In this document: positions 36,301-49,372 of the stretch, in pieces
Numbering within the stretch: the stretch's first letter is position 1
Layout: each line of letters opens with the position of its first letter
Source: Lingula anatina
Taxonomy: Eukaryota; Brachiopoda; Lingulata; Lingulida; Lingulidae
Reading direction: 5' to 3'
Length of the DNA stretch: 62,557 nt
Assembly: GCF_001039355.2 (NCBI RefSeq)
Contig: NW_019775647.1
Coordinates: 864,286-926,842, forward strand
Notes under the pieces: model-generated
The model's input: only the letters and a program-made list of their open reading frames with translations
Told to the model about the DNA's origin: nothing
Databases searched by the model: none
Made by a program: the position numbers and the translations under genes

Positions 36301-38197
36301 AATAACAACGGAGTCAGGTTGAAAAGAGTGAGAATTCTTTCCTACAGAAGATGGCTGTCTAATGTGGTATGTATATGCATTGAGCATTGCTTTAATTGCA
36401 AATCAAGAGTTGAGATCACATTTAGTTTTATCTTAATCTTGTTTTCAGAATACTTGAATACCATTAGCCATTAGGGCCTGTTCAGAACCAGTTGGTCCAC
36501 AGACTAACTAGTCCATGGATCATATATGGCGCACACTTGACACATGCACCGTCTCCCACCTACGTTGTCCCTGCAGGGGCAGAGCAATTAAATCTCAGCA
36601 TGCTGTCAAGTGGATCATATCAACTTTGATGCACAGATTAGTTAGTCCACAGATCAAATTGTTCTGAAGAGACCCTTAGACTTGTATGCAAATACCAGGC
36701 TGAGCTCAAGTTGAGCTTTGCTTGTGGGATATATTTGTTTCTTCAAGAGGAAAGACAAAATGGCAAATAATATGCTTAAGAAGAGTTGATGGATAAATAA
36801 TGAATGAAAAACGATGTGTTAGTAAGTAAATAAATGAGTAATTATGTGAATGGATGGAAAGGTGGATGGAGAAAAACTGCCATATGATGCTAAACCTTGT
36901 TATTTGGGATGAGAATAGTTAAGACACATTTTTCTGAAAACCTGTCAAAATAATGAAGAAAACAAACCCAATTAAAGAACCACTCACTAAGGTATATTTC
37001 AGAAATAACAAATATAGACCCCTATTTTTAAAGAGATGAAACATTTCTGGTACCTACGAGACTTCACTACACAAGAGACAATGAAAAATCTATTTCTCTG
37101 TATTTTTTCAAGTTGAAGTCCTTGAAAGTAGTTCCTTAACAATAAAGGCTATGTCTGTCCAGACGATAGATGGGGTATGTCTTCCTTCATAAATGACTGT
37201 GCCTGTCTTACAGCTAAATTTGTCTCCTGAAATAGAAGTGATAAGGATTTTTGTATGACTAATTCTATTAATTAGTACCTCATCATGAGGACACTTTCAC
37301 AAAATGGCTATTGCCTGATAATTGGTCTAAACATTTAGACCCCAAATTTAGCCTACTTTAGTTTGATATAAATTCATAGTTACAAGTCCATTTACATTAA
37401 TTTTTATTTAGTACACTTTCACAAAATGGCTATTGCCTGATAATTGGTCTAAATATTTAGACCCCAAATTTAGCCTACTTTAGTAGAATATAAATGCACA
37501 GTTACAAGTCCATTAAAATAAAATAATCATTCCCCAAAAATTTCAGAAGCTGTCTTTGAAAACATAGGCCTTTGTTTGAGGCCAGTGGCTGTCCACATGA
37601 TGGCTGGACGGCTCTCTTCAGAAAGCCTTGATTTCTTTAAATTTTCTTATTGTATAGCTCTTTTCATCATTTAAAAAAAGTTAAGAAAAAGGGGAATTGA
37701 AAATGACCTGTTAAATTCCAATAAAAAGAAGCTTTAGTATATTTCTGGGCACTGGTGTATGCGTGTTTCCACTCGTGCACATGCACAAGTATCATCAACA
37801 CCGTAATTAGGATATGAGGCAGAATTAATAAGGAGCAAATGGGGGTCTTAATGGTACTTTGCTTAAATGTGTCTCTCAAAGCACATGTTGCTCCTCGTTA
37901 AATGGGGCCTGGAATCTGAGGTGTTCTTTAAAGTGTATCATCACTGAAGCAGTCCATTTTTGAGTTCAGAGGAAGAGATGGGGAGTATTCTACCCCCTCC
38001 CCCCCTGCCCCTCTCACCCAGGGGCGGATTTAGGGCGTCTTCTGGGTCTTCCGGAAGACGGTCAGATTTTCAAGTTTACATTGTCGGGCATCTAATGTTT
38101 TCTGTCAGAAGACGGTCAAAAATGGAGAATGGATCAACAAAGATAATTTGGAAGACTGTCAGAAAATATATCTGGATCCGCCCCTGCTCACCTAACA

Positions 38198-38247
<50 letters not shown>

Positions 38248-41200
38248 ACTTGGTTTTTGACATCCCTTTCAGTCTTTCTCTCTCTCTCTCTCTGCAAATC
38301 TGATATGTTTTTAGTTTTACTTTGACTGGTAGAATGCCCAAATAAATAAATAAATAAATAACAGATCCTAGATGCGGATAGACATGAATTCAAACATTTT
38401 TCACCAAGATGCTACCATCCATGCAAAAAGCCATTTGAACGGTGAATACATATGATGTCCATGGCTTTGTACATGTGTTTGTTGGTGGATCATCAGCAAT
38501 TAATTAACTTTTAACATTCTAGTCATGTTTTTCTTTGATCTCATAGGTTAATGGCCATGCGACATACAAGATTTGACATCTTTGACTGACACTGAACTCT
38601 TTAACCTATGATTACGGGTGAATTTAATGTTGTGTCCACACTTAGGAACCTAGTGATGGATGCAGTAGCCATTTTGTCATTTACAGTATTTAAACTAAAA
38701 AATGTTGACAATGAGTTAAAAGATGTACATTCTGATAGTGATAGGGAAATATTTTGATGGTAAATATATTGATGTTGTCATATCTGAGGACTGTAATGCA
38801 AAAATGTAATGCATCCGTGCACGGTCTTTGGAAAAATTATTTTGAATCATACTTAACATAATTGTGTTTTCACAAATAATTTTAAGACATTAGTGCATTG
38901 CTTTTCAAGCACTTACCAGATAATCACTGTGGCATCTTTTAAGATCAAGATAGAAAGTATCACAAGGTCTTACAGCAAATAAGAAAAGTTCATTAGAGAA
39001 GGGGTATCTTTAGTAGAGAAAAACAGAATTTTGATAGCCCTTTGGAAATACACTATAAGAATATTCTGAAGATATTATAATGACAATTGCATATTTAAGG
39101 GTTTTGTTGACACCATTTTGTTTGCACCAGTTGACCCATGCTTTGGCAGGTTGCCATGGTGACAGTGGTAATATTTGCTAATGCTCGCAATCAGAAATAT
39201 ATCCTTTGAAAGTATAACATGTACTGATGATAATTATATGACACAAATGTCTGTTACATCAGCACATTTATTTTACTTACATAATGAAATTTGCAGTTAC
39301 TATGGTGACAGTGTTGACCAAGGTTAAAAATGTGCCAACTAGCCAGGGGTCAGTTGNNNNNNNNNNNNNNNNNNNNNNNNNNNNNNNNNNNNNNNNNNNN
39401 NNNNNNNNNNNNNNNNNNNNNNNNNNNNNNNNNNNNNNNNNNNNNNNNNNNNNNNNNNNNNNNNNNNNNNNNNNNNNNNNNNNNNNNNNNNNNNNNNNNN
39501 NNNNNNNNNNNNNNNNNNNNNNNNNNNNNNNNNNNNNNNNNNNNNNNNNNNNNNNNNNNNNNNNNNNNNNNNNNNNNNNNNNNNNNNNNNNNNNNNNNNN
39601 NNNNNNNNNNNNNNNNNNNNNNNNNNNNNNNNNNNNNNNNNNNNNNNNNNNNNNNNNNNNNNNNNNNNNNNNNNNNNNNNNNNNNNNNNNNNNNNNNNNN
39701 NNNNNNNNNNNNNNNNNNNNNNNNNNNNNNNNNNNNNNNNNNNNNNNNNNNNNNNNNNNNNNNNNNNNNNNNNNNNNNNNNNNNNNNNNNNNNNNNNNNN
39801 NNNNNNNNNNNNNNNNNNNNNNNNNNNNNNNNNNNNNNNNNNNTAAAAAGCAGCTTTGGACCAGCATTTGTTCCATTAAGTGCACTAAATAGACAACATT
39901 TTGGTAACTATGTAAGTTAAGATCAGCTTTCAATATCAAGACATATCCTGAAATTACTGTCTAGGGGTTAGTGTCATCCCACATGGCTGGGCAGATAAGG
40001 ACATTTTGTTTATCTTTTTTTCTTTTTTTTTTGTCTTTCTTTCTTTTCGGTTGTTGTTTTTGTTTTTGTTGTTTGATGACTGAAGGGGGTGACATTGGAC
40101 AGTGACTGTCAGAAATACCAGGGAAATTTCTTGTCAAGTCCAGTATTTTTAAAACATAACATATGACAGTGACTTGAGCTTTTCAGTGGAAAAATTATAG
40201 TAGCATTTTGAAGTGGTAAGTTCTTAAAATAAGAATATTGTGGTAGCAACAAAATTACAAAACAGACTACCCTGAAGTAATGATAACAATTGGTGCATCG
40301 GTTCAGAGTAACACATTTTCTGAACAGATACTATTATAATGAGGTATAATGTAAAGAGATATAGAGTGATATAAAGAGATCTTTTGCACTAAAAGTTTTT
40401 TTCATTCTGTTCTCGTGTGTGGTACAAGTACTAATAATAGCTCTGTAAAGTTTTCAACTTTCAATTATCAGTTGTTTGCCACCAATTTGAAAACTTCTGC
40501 CGGTAGTACAAGGACTTTTTATGCCAAACACCAGTTTCAAAAACTAAAACAGTATAATTTAGGTTGCAACATCTACATGATAAGGTTTAGATAAGCACAG
40601 CATTAAGAGCATGTGTTTCAGTATGTAAAAAAAAATTGGCCACAGAAAGCTGAGTGTGGTAATTACTTGGTCTTTTCAATAGGCAATAATTTCCAAACTT
40701 TTAGATACATAACTTTATTATCACAAAAATTATTCTTCTACATGTATATAGCAGTTGTGGTGCTTTCAGTGCATAGAATAGAGCTATACAGTAGCCTGCT
40801 TTTTAATCTTTTTGCTACCACTCAATAGAAATATTCTAATTTTATGAAATTATGACATGAAAAATACAGTATCTGTAAAATTCACAATTTTCTCTTGTTG
40901 AAAAGATCTAGTATTTACCATATTAAGATAAGAGCTACAAAGAGTGCCTGGATATTATCTAAAATATATGTATGCTCGTGGTCATTTCCTGCACTTAGGC
41001 TGATAGCATCTGGTCCTAGTATATATTGGTGGTATGTCTGAGATTTGGTGGTGGTCAGATTAGTATCTGGACAATTCAGCTGACCTCCCACTTTATGTCT
41101 GGCCATGGCTGACCATTAATTAAGGAATTAAGGCAGACGTGGTACTTGAAGTGATTTTTTTAAAAAAAGTTATTTGTTGGTTTACTCATTCATTTATTTA

Positions 41201-44200
41201 GTTTAAATTCTTTGTTTTTGTATAAAATGTGTGTTCTTTTAACATTTACGTTTCAGAATGGTCATGGTACAAAACAAAATATCTTTTTTTATTTTATTTT
41301 TCTCTTATAAGTATTTATACAATTGAATAAATTAAGCAGCAATATCAAACAGTGTTTTTATTTGTCAGGAACAGACATTTTAGTAGTATGTCTCCATTCT
41401 GAACTGTGCACATCCCTTTTCCAAGTTGACTTTCTGTTGTATAGTAGACAGTAGAAGATTATTAATCGACTTTGTCCAATGCGGAGATGCTGCTCAGTTG
41501 ACTTTCTTATCCAATGGCCAGGCCGTTAAGTTGTCAATCTCTCGAAATATACTGATACAGTTGTATCACATCGATATTATGGTTGATGTGAAGAGCCCCT
41601 AACAGCAAGCAAGCCTGATGCTACAGTGTCAAGCACTAATTGATATGTGCCTAGACGATATAAGAGGAAATAGCCATCTTTAGTTAGTAGGAAGCAGGCG
41701 GAATACAAATGAGACATTGCATTTAACCTTTTCATGAGGACTGCCTGTTTTTAAATTATACATCTCAAATGAATGATGTCATTTTAGTGCGGAATTCTTG
41801 GCAAACACTTGAGATGCCTAGCACCACTTGTATAGGCTCTCCAGTATGCTAATGATTTTTTAAAGAATTATATATTATGCTTCAGTCTGAAATCTAAGTT
41901 AGCTCAGTGGGAAATTTTGTTATAAGATAGAGTCATTGTAAAGAAATCATGTGATACTGCTGACAGCTTCATAAGATCTCTAAAATATTTTGGTTTTGTA
42001 GATGACTCATGTAGAAGTGCTAGTAACATAAAAATATTTTTGCCATTTTTTACTTGTAAACGCGATGCTTATTATATTTGTACAAAATTTAATTTTGTTT
42101 TAACTTCAAATTCAGTAGGGTCCTTTTTTGATGAAAAGCTAGGCTGAGCACAAAAATCAGATATTCTTTACAAGGGTTATTGAATTTTTTGTGCAATTTT
42201 TTGGTTGTTATTTCTGCAACATTTGCCCCACTAGTGCCAAATGGTTCTTTTGTTTCATTTTAAATTTACACATCAAAAGGAACAACGCTTGAAACACTAT
42301 TTTCATTCATAGTCAACAGTGCTATTGTGTGTGATTGCATGTCAGAGGAGAAAGATGTCACTATTTCTATGTCTGTAGAGAAAGATGTCACCATTACTAT
42401 TTAATGTTTCAGTTTTACGTTAAAAGGCTGTGCTGTTTTTGTTCTATTTTTAGCTGGTTGAAGTACATGCCAAAGTTACCCGCAAACAATTAACTATTGA
42501 CTGGTTGTTCTTTAATCTTTCTTAATGCTATTTGAGAAAATGAAATACTGTGAACCTTAAATCTCTTAATATATGCATAGACATGCTCGTCCATCAACCT
42601 AGTTTTCTTCAATGAAGCTAGGAATCTTTTAATAGATTTACAAGCAATGCATGTAATTGTGTAACCAGCTGTTGCTATAATTGTGATAATCATCTTCAAG
42701 AAATATTTAGGTGATATATGTCATATTTCTTGTGAAAATTGATTTTAAATAATTTATTTTTTCTTCTTCAGTTGGATTATGAAAGACAATTCTCCAACGA
42801 CTCGCAACCTGACGAAAGAGAGTTCAGCGCAGACCTTGATCCCACAGACCAACATGGAGGCAGCGGAGGCGCACGGCGACCTTCTGCCCCAGTTGGACCG
42901 GGCGAGGTGTCACAATCACCACGGCAACGGGTATTAATGCGTACCAGTACTTTACCTAACCACTCGCACAGACCTTCCTTTCTGCATCTTGTTAGTTCTA
43001 GACTAGAGGAGAGCGATGTAGGTGTACGAAGTGGTGCCGCCGCTTATTTGACAACCGTAGCATGAATCAGTGACCTAGATACTTTATTTGGGTCATTGCA
43101 TGATTATAGAGAGCATTCACATCGAGAAGAGCCGAGGTCTAGCAAGGCTGAGACCTAAGTATGGTGAAACTACATGAATGGAAGACCGCGTAATCATTGA
43201 GAGACCATTAAAGGATTATGCTGTCTTCCTTTCATTTAGGTCTGCCATATTCGGGTCTCGGCCTTGCTAGACCTCGGCTCTTCTCGATGTGAATGCTCTC
43301 ATAGTCACCCTGAATTTTCACAGTTTATCGATATGATGGCTCAGCATTTGATAGATGCGAGTATCAGTGTTGATGTTGCGAAACTCAGGGTTAATGTTGT
43401 GAAGGCCTTGATGAACTTGGGAGATAATTTTTTTCCTTTCGCGAAATATGACAAAATTTCCAACCAAATACAAAGATTCCAGCAAATTTTTCAAAAGATT
43501 TTCTTTTCTCAAAAAAGTATACAGAAATTTGATATAATATCTTCATGTCACAAGGTTAGGACATTGGTCAAGCTTTTTATTTCCAAGATGACAAAAGATC
43601 TCCGAGTGTATGTCAGAGCCTGAAGGGATATACATGGTTTATAGTTCTCTACATACAAATCCGTTTTCAAAACAGTTCATGAATCGGATTATTTAAGTTC
43701 TTGACACGTGAATTAAAGGATAGTATTGCAAATGGCTCAAATTTATACATGACAACATTTTTGGGAGAAAATAAACATGTATATCCCTTTTATTGTATGA
43801 AACTTCTGTGCAGTTACTTACATATAAACTTGCACAGGATTCAACTGGGCAATTTGGTGATTTAAGAGCTGTATAAACCCAAACACTGAATATTTTCTAA
43901 AATTTTTGACCCAGAAAACCAAAGTCAACATTTCATTTTTGACTCAGAAATCCAAACCGAACTTGTCAAATTGTATCATACCAACTGAAAAATTGTGCAG
44001 AAGATTCCCAAGAAATGATACCCACTAAGGCTTCGTTCACATGGAATGTCTATTTTCTAAAAATCTATTTTCTATTCGCGCTATCTTATGATCACGGTCT
44101 GTGCCCTGAATATCCTGCCGCGTAATTACTGGCAGCGTGAGCCAGTTACTTATAGTAACTTATAGTAATTGGCTCGCGCTGCCAGTAATTACGCCGCGGG

Positions 44201-47200
44201 ATATTCAGGGCACAGACCGTGATCATAAGACATACCGCAAATAGAAAATAGAATTTAGAAAATAGACATTGCATGTGAATGAAGCCTAAGAAGTAAGCTG
44301 CATATGGAACATCTGCCCTGATTACACAAAGTTGTTAATACTGGACAACATAATATGTAAGTTTTCTGGACAGACAGAGGTTTCCATATACAGGACTTCT
44401 TTGTGCCTGTTTTGCATCGTCAGTGTCACTATTATGCTGAAGGGTATAATGTTTGATGTATTTTTGCATTTTCTCTCTGTGATGCTTGCAGCTTGAGTAT
44501 TCGAAGACATATTTCGTATTGCATCTTGGAGGATACTCATATAACAGTGTTCTCGTTACACGTAATCTGTGTTTTGAACATCACTGAACCAGCGTAGTTT
44601 GTAACTTAGGTCCTGATGATTAATTATTTTGGGCAAAATGCAATTTCTAAATTCATTCTTTTGCATTTGGCTAAGCTTACAAATTTAATAAAGTCCAAAA
44701 ATCTGCTTCCCCCTGAAGAAAAAAGAAAAAAGGGAGAAACATTTCACTATTTGAAAGACATTTTGGAGAATTTGTGGCACAATTACCTTTCAGCTGCACA
44801 ACTGAAATGTTAATTTTAGATAGAAAAAATGTAATGTCACGCAATTTTCATCACTAAGCCAACCTATGAATAAGAACACATAATATTTTAGACCTAACAT
44901 ACATTTTCAAGAGTTTGTTGTATGGAAACAATAATTATAATAACATATAACTTAATTACACCATACAGTTGATAAAGGATATGAAAAAATGTACATTAAA
45001 AATATTATTTCTGTTAACTACTAATTGCTAATGCACAAATTCAGTCATCATCCTTAGCTTCTTACACACTGACTGGTATAACCACAACAAGGTCAAGAAA
45101 TATGCCAAAAAACTTATGGATGACACTGATAATAATTTGTTACAAACACACTTTTCTTTTAACTCCAATTTCGAATTGAATTTTATCTTGGCTTAAACAT
45201 AGGAGTAACACTTCAGCGTGCTTTTGAAGTTAACCTGTTTTGATTTGTGTGAGCTTTGAGTGATGCTTTGGTGTTTTCCAAAATTTTAACTTTTATTTGT
45301 GTCATTGTTTATTGTTATGTTCTTGATTTTTACATTTTATTCATAAATTTGTTTTAGTTTTTGATGAAGCCAGTGGTGTATAATTTTATGTTTTTCAGTT
45401 TCTTTGCTTATTTGGTGTCCAGATCATTCAATGTAAACACTGCTGAACTTGTTTGTTGCTTCTTTTTTTCATTACTTTGTCCTCTGTGGTTTTCTTCCAT
45501 CCTATGGCTATGTGTTATTTTGTTTTATTTCTTTTTGTCGACAGTATAGCCATAGAAAGAAAGGGCCTGCACCACAGCCACCAAAGGTAGTATTGTGTGA
45601 GGGGTGATATTAGCGCCACCTATCCTTAGTATTTAGAAAAGGAGGATACTAGTACCACCTATCTCTAGTGTTTTTTGATGGTGCCACTAGTGCCACCTAT
45701 GTTGAGTTTTGTTTTAGGGTGATGGGAACTCGCAGCCCCTGTAGGGGACCATTTCCACAACCCTATCATACTAACTAGATCGAACTGAATGCAATTTATC
45801 GAGAATCCTGTCAGATTTAGATCGATCATTGTAGTATGATAGGTTTGTGGGAAGCCAGTCTAATTCTCACTGCACTTTTGAACCCCCACTTGTTTTACAG
45901 ATATATTTTTACAAGACTGGAGATTTCTAAAATCATTCAATATTGTGGCCATATATCTGTAAACCAAGTGTTTTATTTAGAATATAGGCATCATCTGCTA
46001 ATATTCTATTAATACTATGATTATATCAGTTTTTGTTTAGATGTGGTGGAAGAGGGTGCTAGTACTAAGGCTTCATTCACATGCAATGTCTATTTTCTAA
46101 ATTCTATTTTCTATTCGCGGTATGTCTTATGATCACGGTCTGTACCCTGAATATCCTGCGGCGTAATTACTGGCAGCGCGAGCCAGTTACTATAAGTTAC
46201 TATAAGTTACTATAAGTAACTGGCTCGCGCTGCCAGTAATTACGCGGGGGGATATTCAGGGCACAGACCCTGATCATAAGGTAGCGCGAATAGAAAATAG
46301 AATTTAGAAAATAGACATTCCATGTGAACGAAGCCTAATTGCTGATTTATAGAGAAATGCTATCCTGATAATTATTAAGTAATACAGGACCTGCTGTGCT
46401 GTTATTTGTTTTATAGATAGAAGCTCAATGAGTTCAAACATAGGACTTACTTATAATATAATATAATATAATATAATATAATATAATATAATATAATATA
46501 ATATAATATAATATAATATAAAATGTTTAATACTGCATGATATATGAAAGGGTGTGTTGATTGCTGGTTATATTTTATATGTTCTGAATCATCAGTTGTG
46601 AGGATGAAGGCTACATTTTGATTGTGAAATGATCATCAAAAGTGATAATGCTGGTTTTTATGTGACATTGGTGAACAGTAAAAATCATAGTGCCTAGAGC
46701 TGGGGAAGTTGTTAGATTTGCCAGGAAGCTAACTGCCAAGCAGGAAACTGTTAATGTATTATAGACCATAGTCTGTTAAGAGTTGTATAGTTGTTTCTTT
46801 TAAAAAACGTCCCTGAAGAGCTGTTGAAAGGTAAACTCTATGAAAGGTTTAGGTAAAAGCTGTGTATATTATAAGTTAAGTTCTTGGAAAACTCCGTCAA
46901 TTTTCTTGGTAAACTCTTAGAAAGCTGGTGGTTATTCCTGAAAAGGGTTATACCAAAAGCTGTTGGCAAACATCTAACAAACTTATGGCATCCATAGTAT
47001 GAGCAGTTTTTGACATCGGAATCCATGTATTGCTCCTAAACTTTCAATTGATGCCATCGGCGTAAGGAAAATTTGTTAGATGTGTTTGGCTATGGCAAAT
47101 ATACATGCATCTCATAGTTCTGTCATGTTATGGGGATAGATTGCTATAGGGGGGTATGGTGTTATTAGTAAGTGAAGCAGTCATTGTCGTAAAATATCAA

Positions 47201-49325
47201 GGTTACTCGTATTGTTAAAAAAAGTGAAGGTTGCTCTTGATAGCTTGAGGCTGCCATATGTTTGTTTTTTACTGTCCCGAATTGATGGACAAGAGAAGCT
47301 TTAAATTATAATTTAGACTGTTCACAGTTCATTTGCTTGCAGTCACAGGTATTGTAGCTATTGGGTATAACAGCGATAGTGCAAAAGAAAAAAAATTGCA
47401 GAAAAGTCAGAATGTGTCTGTGTCAGGCCGGCAACTCCATGGTCACTCAGTGGTCAAAATCTAGGAACGAAGCATGTGCCTCACTGCAGTTAAAAAGCCA
47501 GTAACTGTGATGCTGACCTTTGTAAGCTTTAAGATGCGTATTTGGGATTCCTGATGGAGCTATGATGATTGCAAATTCTTGTGCCTGTTAGAAAAGGAGA
47601 TTTAACAGAGCCTGAAGTTTGAGAACTGATTGATAGTCATTGGATTAAAAACGGCATCAGCTTTGATGCAGGTTTCCTCAGCTTCATTGAAGATTTCAGC
47701 GAGATGTATTAATGACTTGTGAGTTAGTTTTGATACTGGAAAATGCTTCCCTCTTTAAAAAAGGATGAGACTAAGGAGAGCCTAAAGCTAAAAAATTGGT
47801 GGATGGACGGTAGAAAACTGGTCTAACTTATTGTTGGTACCCCACAGATCTGATGTCTGATTCAATACACTCTGGATATGTCATTTCATAGTGGAATAAG
47901 GATCCTTGTTATCCTTCCTGTACGTCAGTGATTTTTGTGAACCTGCTTTAAATTTATAAAAATTAGTGTATAATTATTAGGTTGATAGTGAGTTATGGAT
48001 TTATTACTAATATTCAAATTGCAAGCCTTCTGAGACATTAACAATGTTTGAAGTCAAAAAGTTGCATGTTAAGTTAAAATTGGTGCTTAAGGTGTTAGTT
48101 TACTTATTTTGTTGTAAACAATTTGCAAACTTAAAAGAACTAATTTCCTGTGCAGCATTTCAGGCCAGAATACTTTGAAAACTTTAAATTTAATTTAGTA
48201 ATATATGATGATATACTACGGTTACCATGCATTATATATGTCATAGCTTATTAGTGTTGGACTTATGAACAAATCAACTTAGAAAAAACATATTAATATA
48301 ACATATTTGAACAAATCAGCTTAGAAAACTATATTAATATAACATGTTTGAACAAATCAACTTAGAAAAAACTATATTAATATAACCAAACTGAAGCTTT
48401 GGGTCATGCAGTCTATATACAAAAAATCCACAATGGCAATTTAAGAAAGCATTGTGAAGGTAAAATATTAGGACACTGTAGTGGTTTGAATTGCTATGCT
48501 TATTTGTGTTTGTGTTTGAAATAATTGAAATCCAGATCACAGTGATTTGTGTGGAGTGTTGTTGCTTTTGTCTTTTCACATTTCCCTCCTCCCTTGAATT
48601 GGTATATTTTTAATAACTATAAATAAAGAGAATAATGTCAATTTTTGGTTCATTTGCATGTAGAAATTGTAATGATAATGATGTAATATATAATAAGGCA
48701 AATCAAAGGCTGTGAGACATGATTAAAATTACAACACCAATTTGAATATTATTTTTTTATCTTTTTCCAGCCTCCAGAAAAAAGAGGATACCTCAAAGTG
48801 ACAAAAATTATGGATGGAAATAAAAAGTTGAAGTAAGACCAAGTGTAATTGTTACAATCCATGCTCAATTAGAAATTGATACAAACTGCCTTAGACAAAA
48901 TCATATATTTTTTTATTATTTTTTGCATTGGAACCACACTTATTAAAAGTTAAATATTTTTTCACTGATGAAATTTTCAAGTTTCTACCGTATATTAGAC
49001 AAGAAATTGAGATAACATTAATTTTTTCAAAAGCAATGAGTTTTGCATAGTTTTGATTGTGTACTTGTGGTAAAATTTATAATGCATGTAAATTATTCTT
49101 TATATTCCAAATGTCTATATATACAGAAATAACCATTTGCTTATATTTAAAAAAGTATACTTTAATACTTTTCTGTTGCAGGAAAAATTGGTCACAGATC
49201 TTTATCGTTCTCACAGGTCCAAAACTTTTCTTTTATAAGGATACTAAAAGTGCTGTAGGGGTAAGAGTGTATGCTTCTGCAAGGATATAATATTATATTG
49301 AATTTCTTAATCCACACACACGCAA

Positions 49326-49372
<47 letters not shown>

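Larger units (their letters stand above)
28011..42771 (+). other. ARHGAP intron 4, 14.8 kb, non-coding
   Basis: The largest intron. It holds (TTTA)n at 30297-30347, a C-rich region with repeated TTTGTGAGCCCC-like phrases at 32.6-33.3 kb, a purine-rich stretch with diffuse internal repeats at about 31.3-36.2 kb, MITEs at 32157, 36474 and 38019, a 122-bp tandem duplication at 37291, (CT)n at 38203-38243 and a 487-N gap. No exon recognised; an unrecognised small exon or an alternative first exon could be here. Confidence 0.65.
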
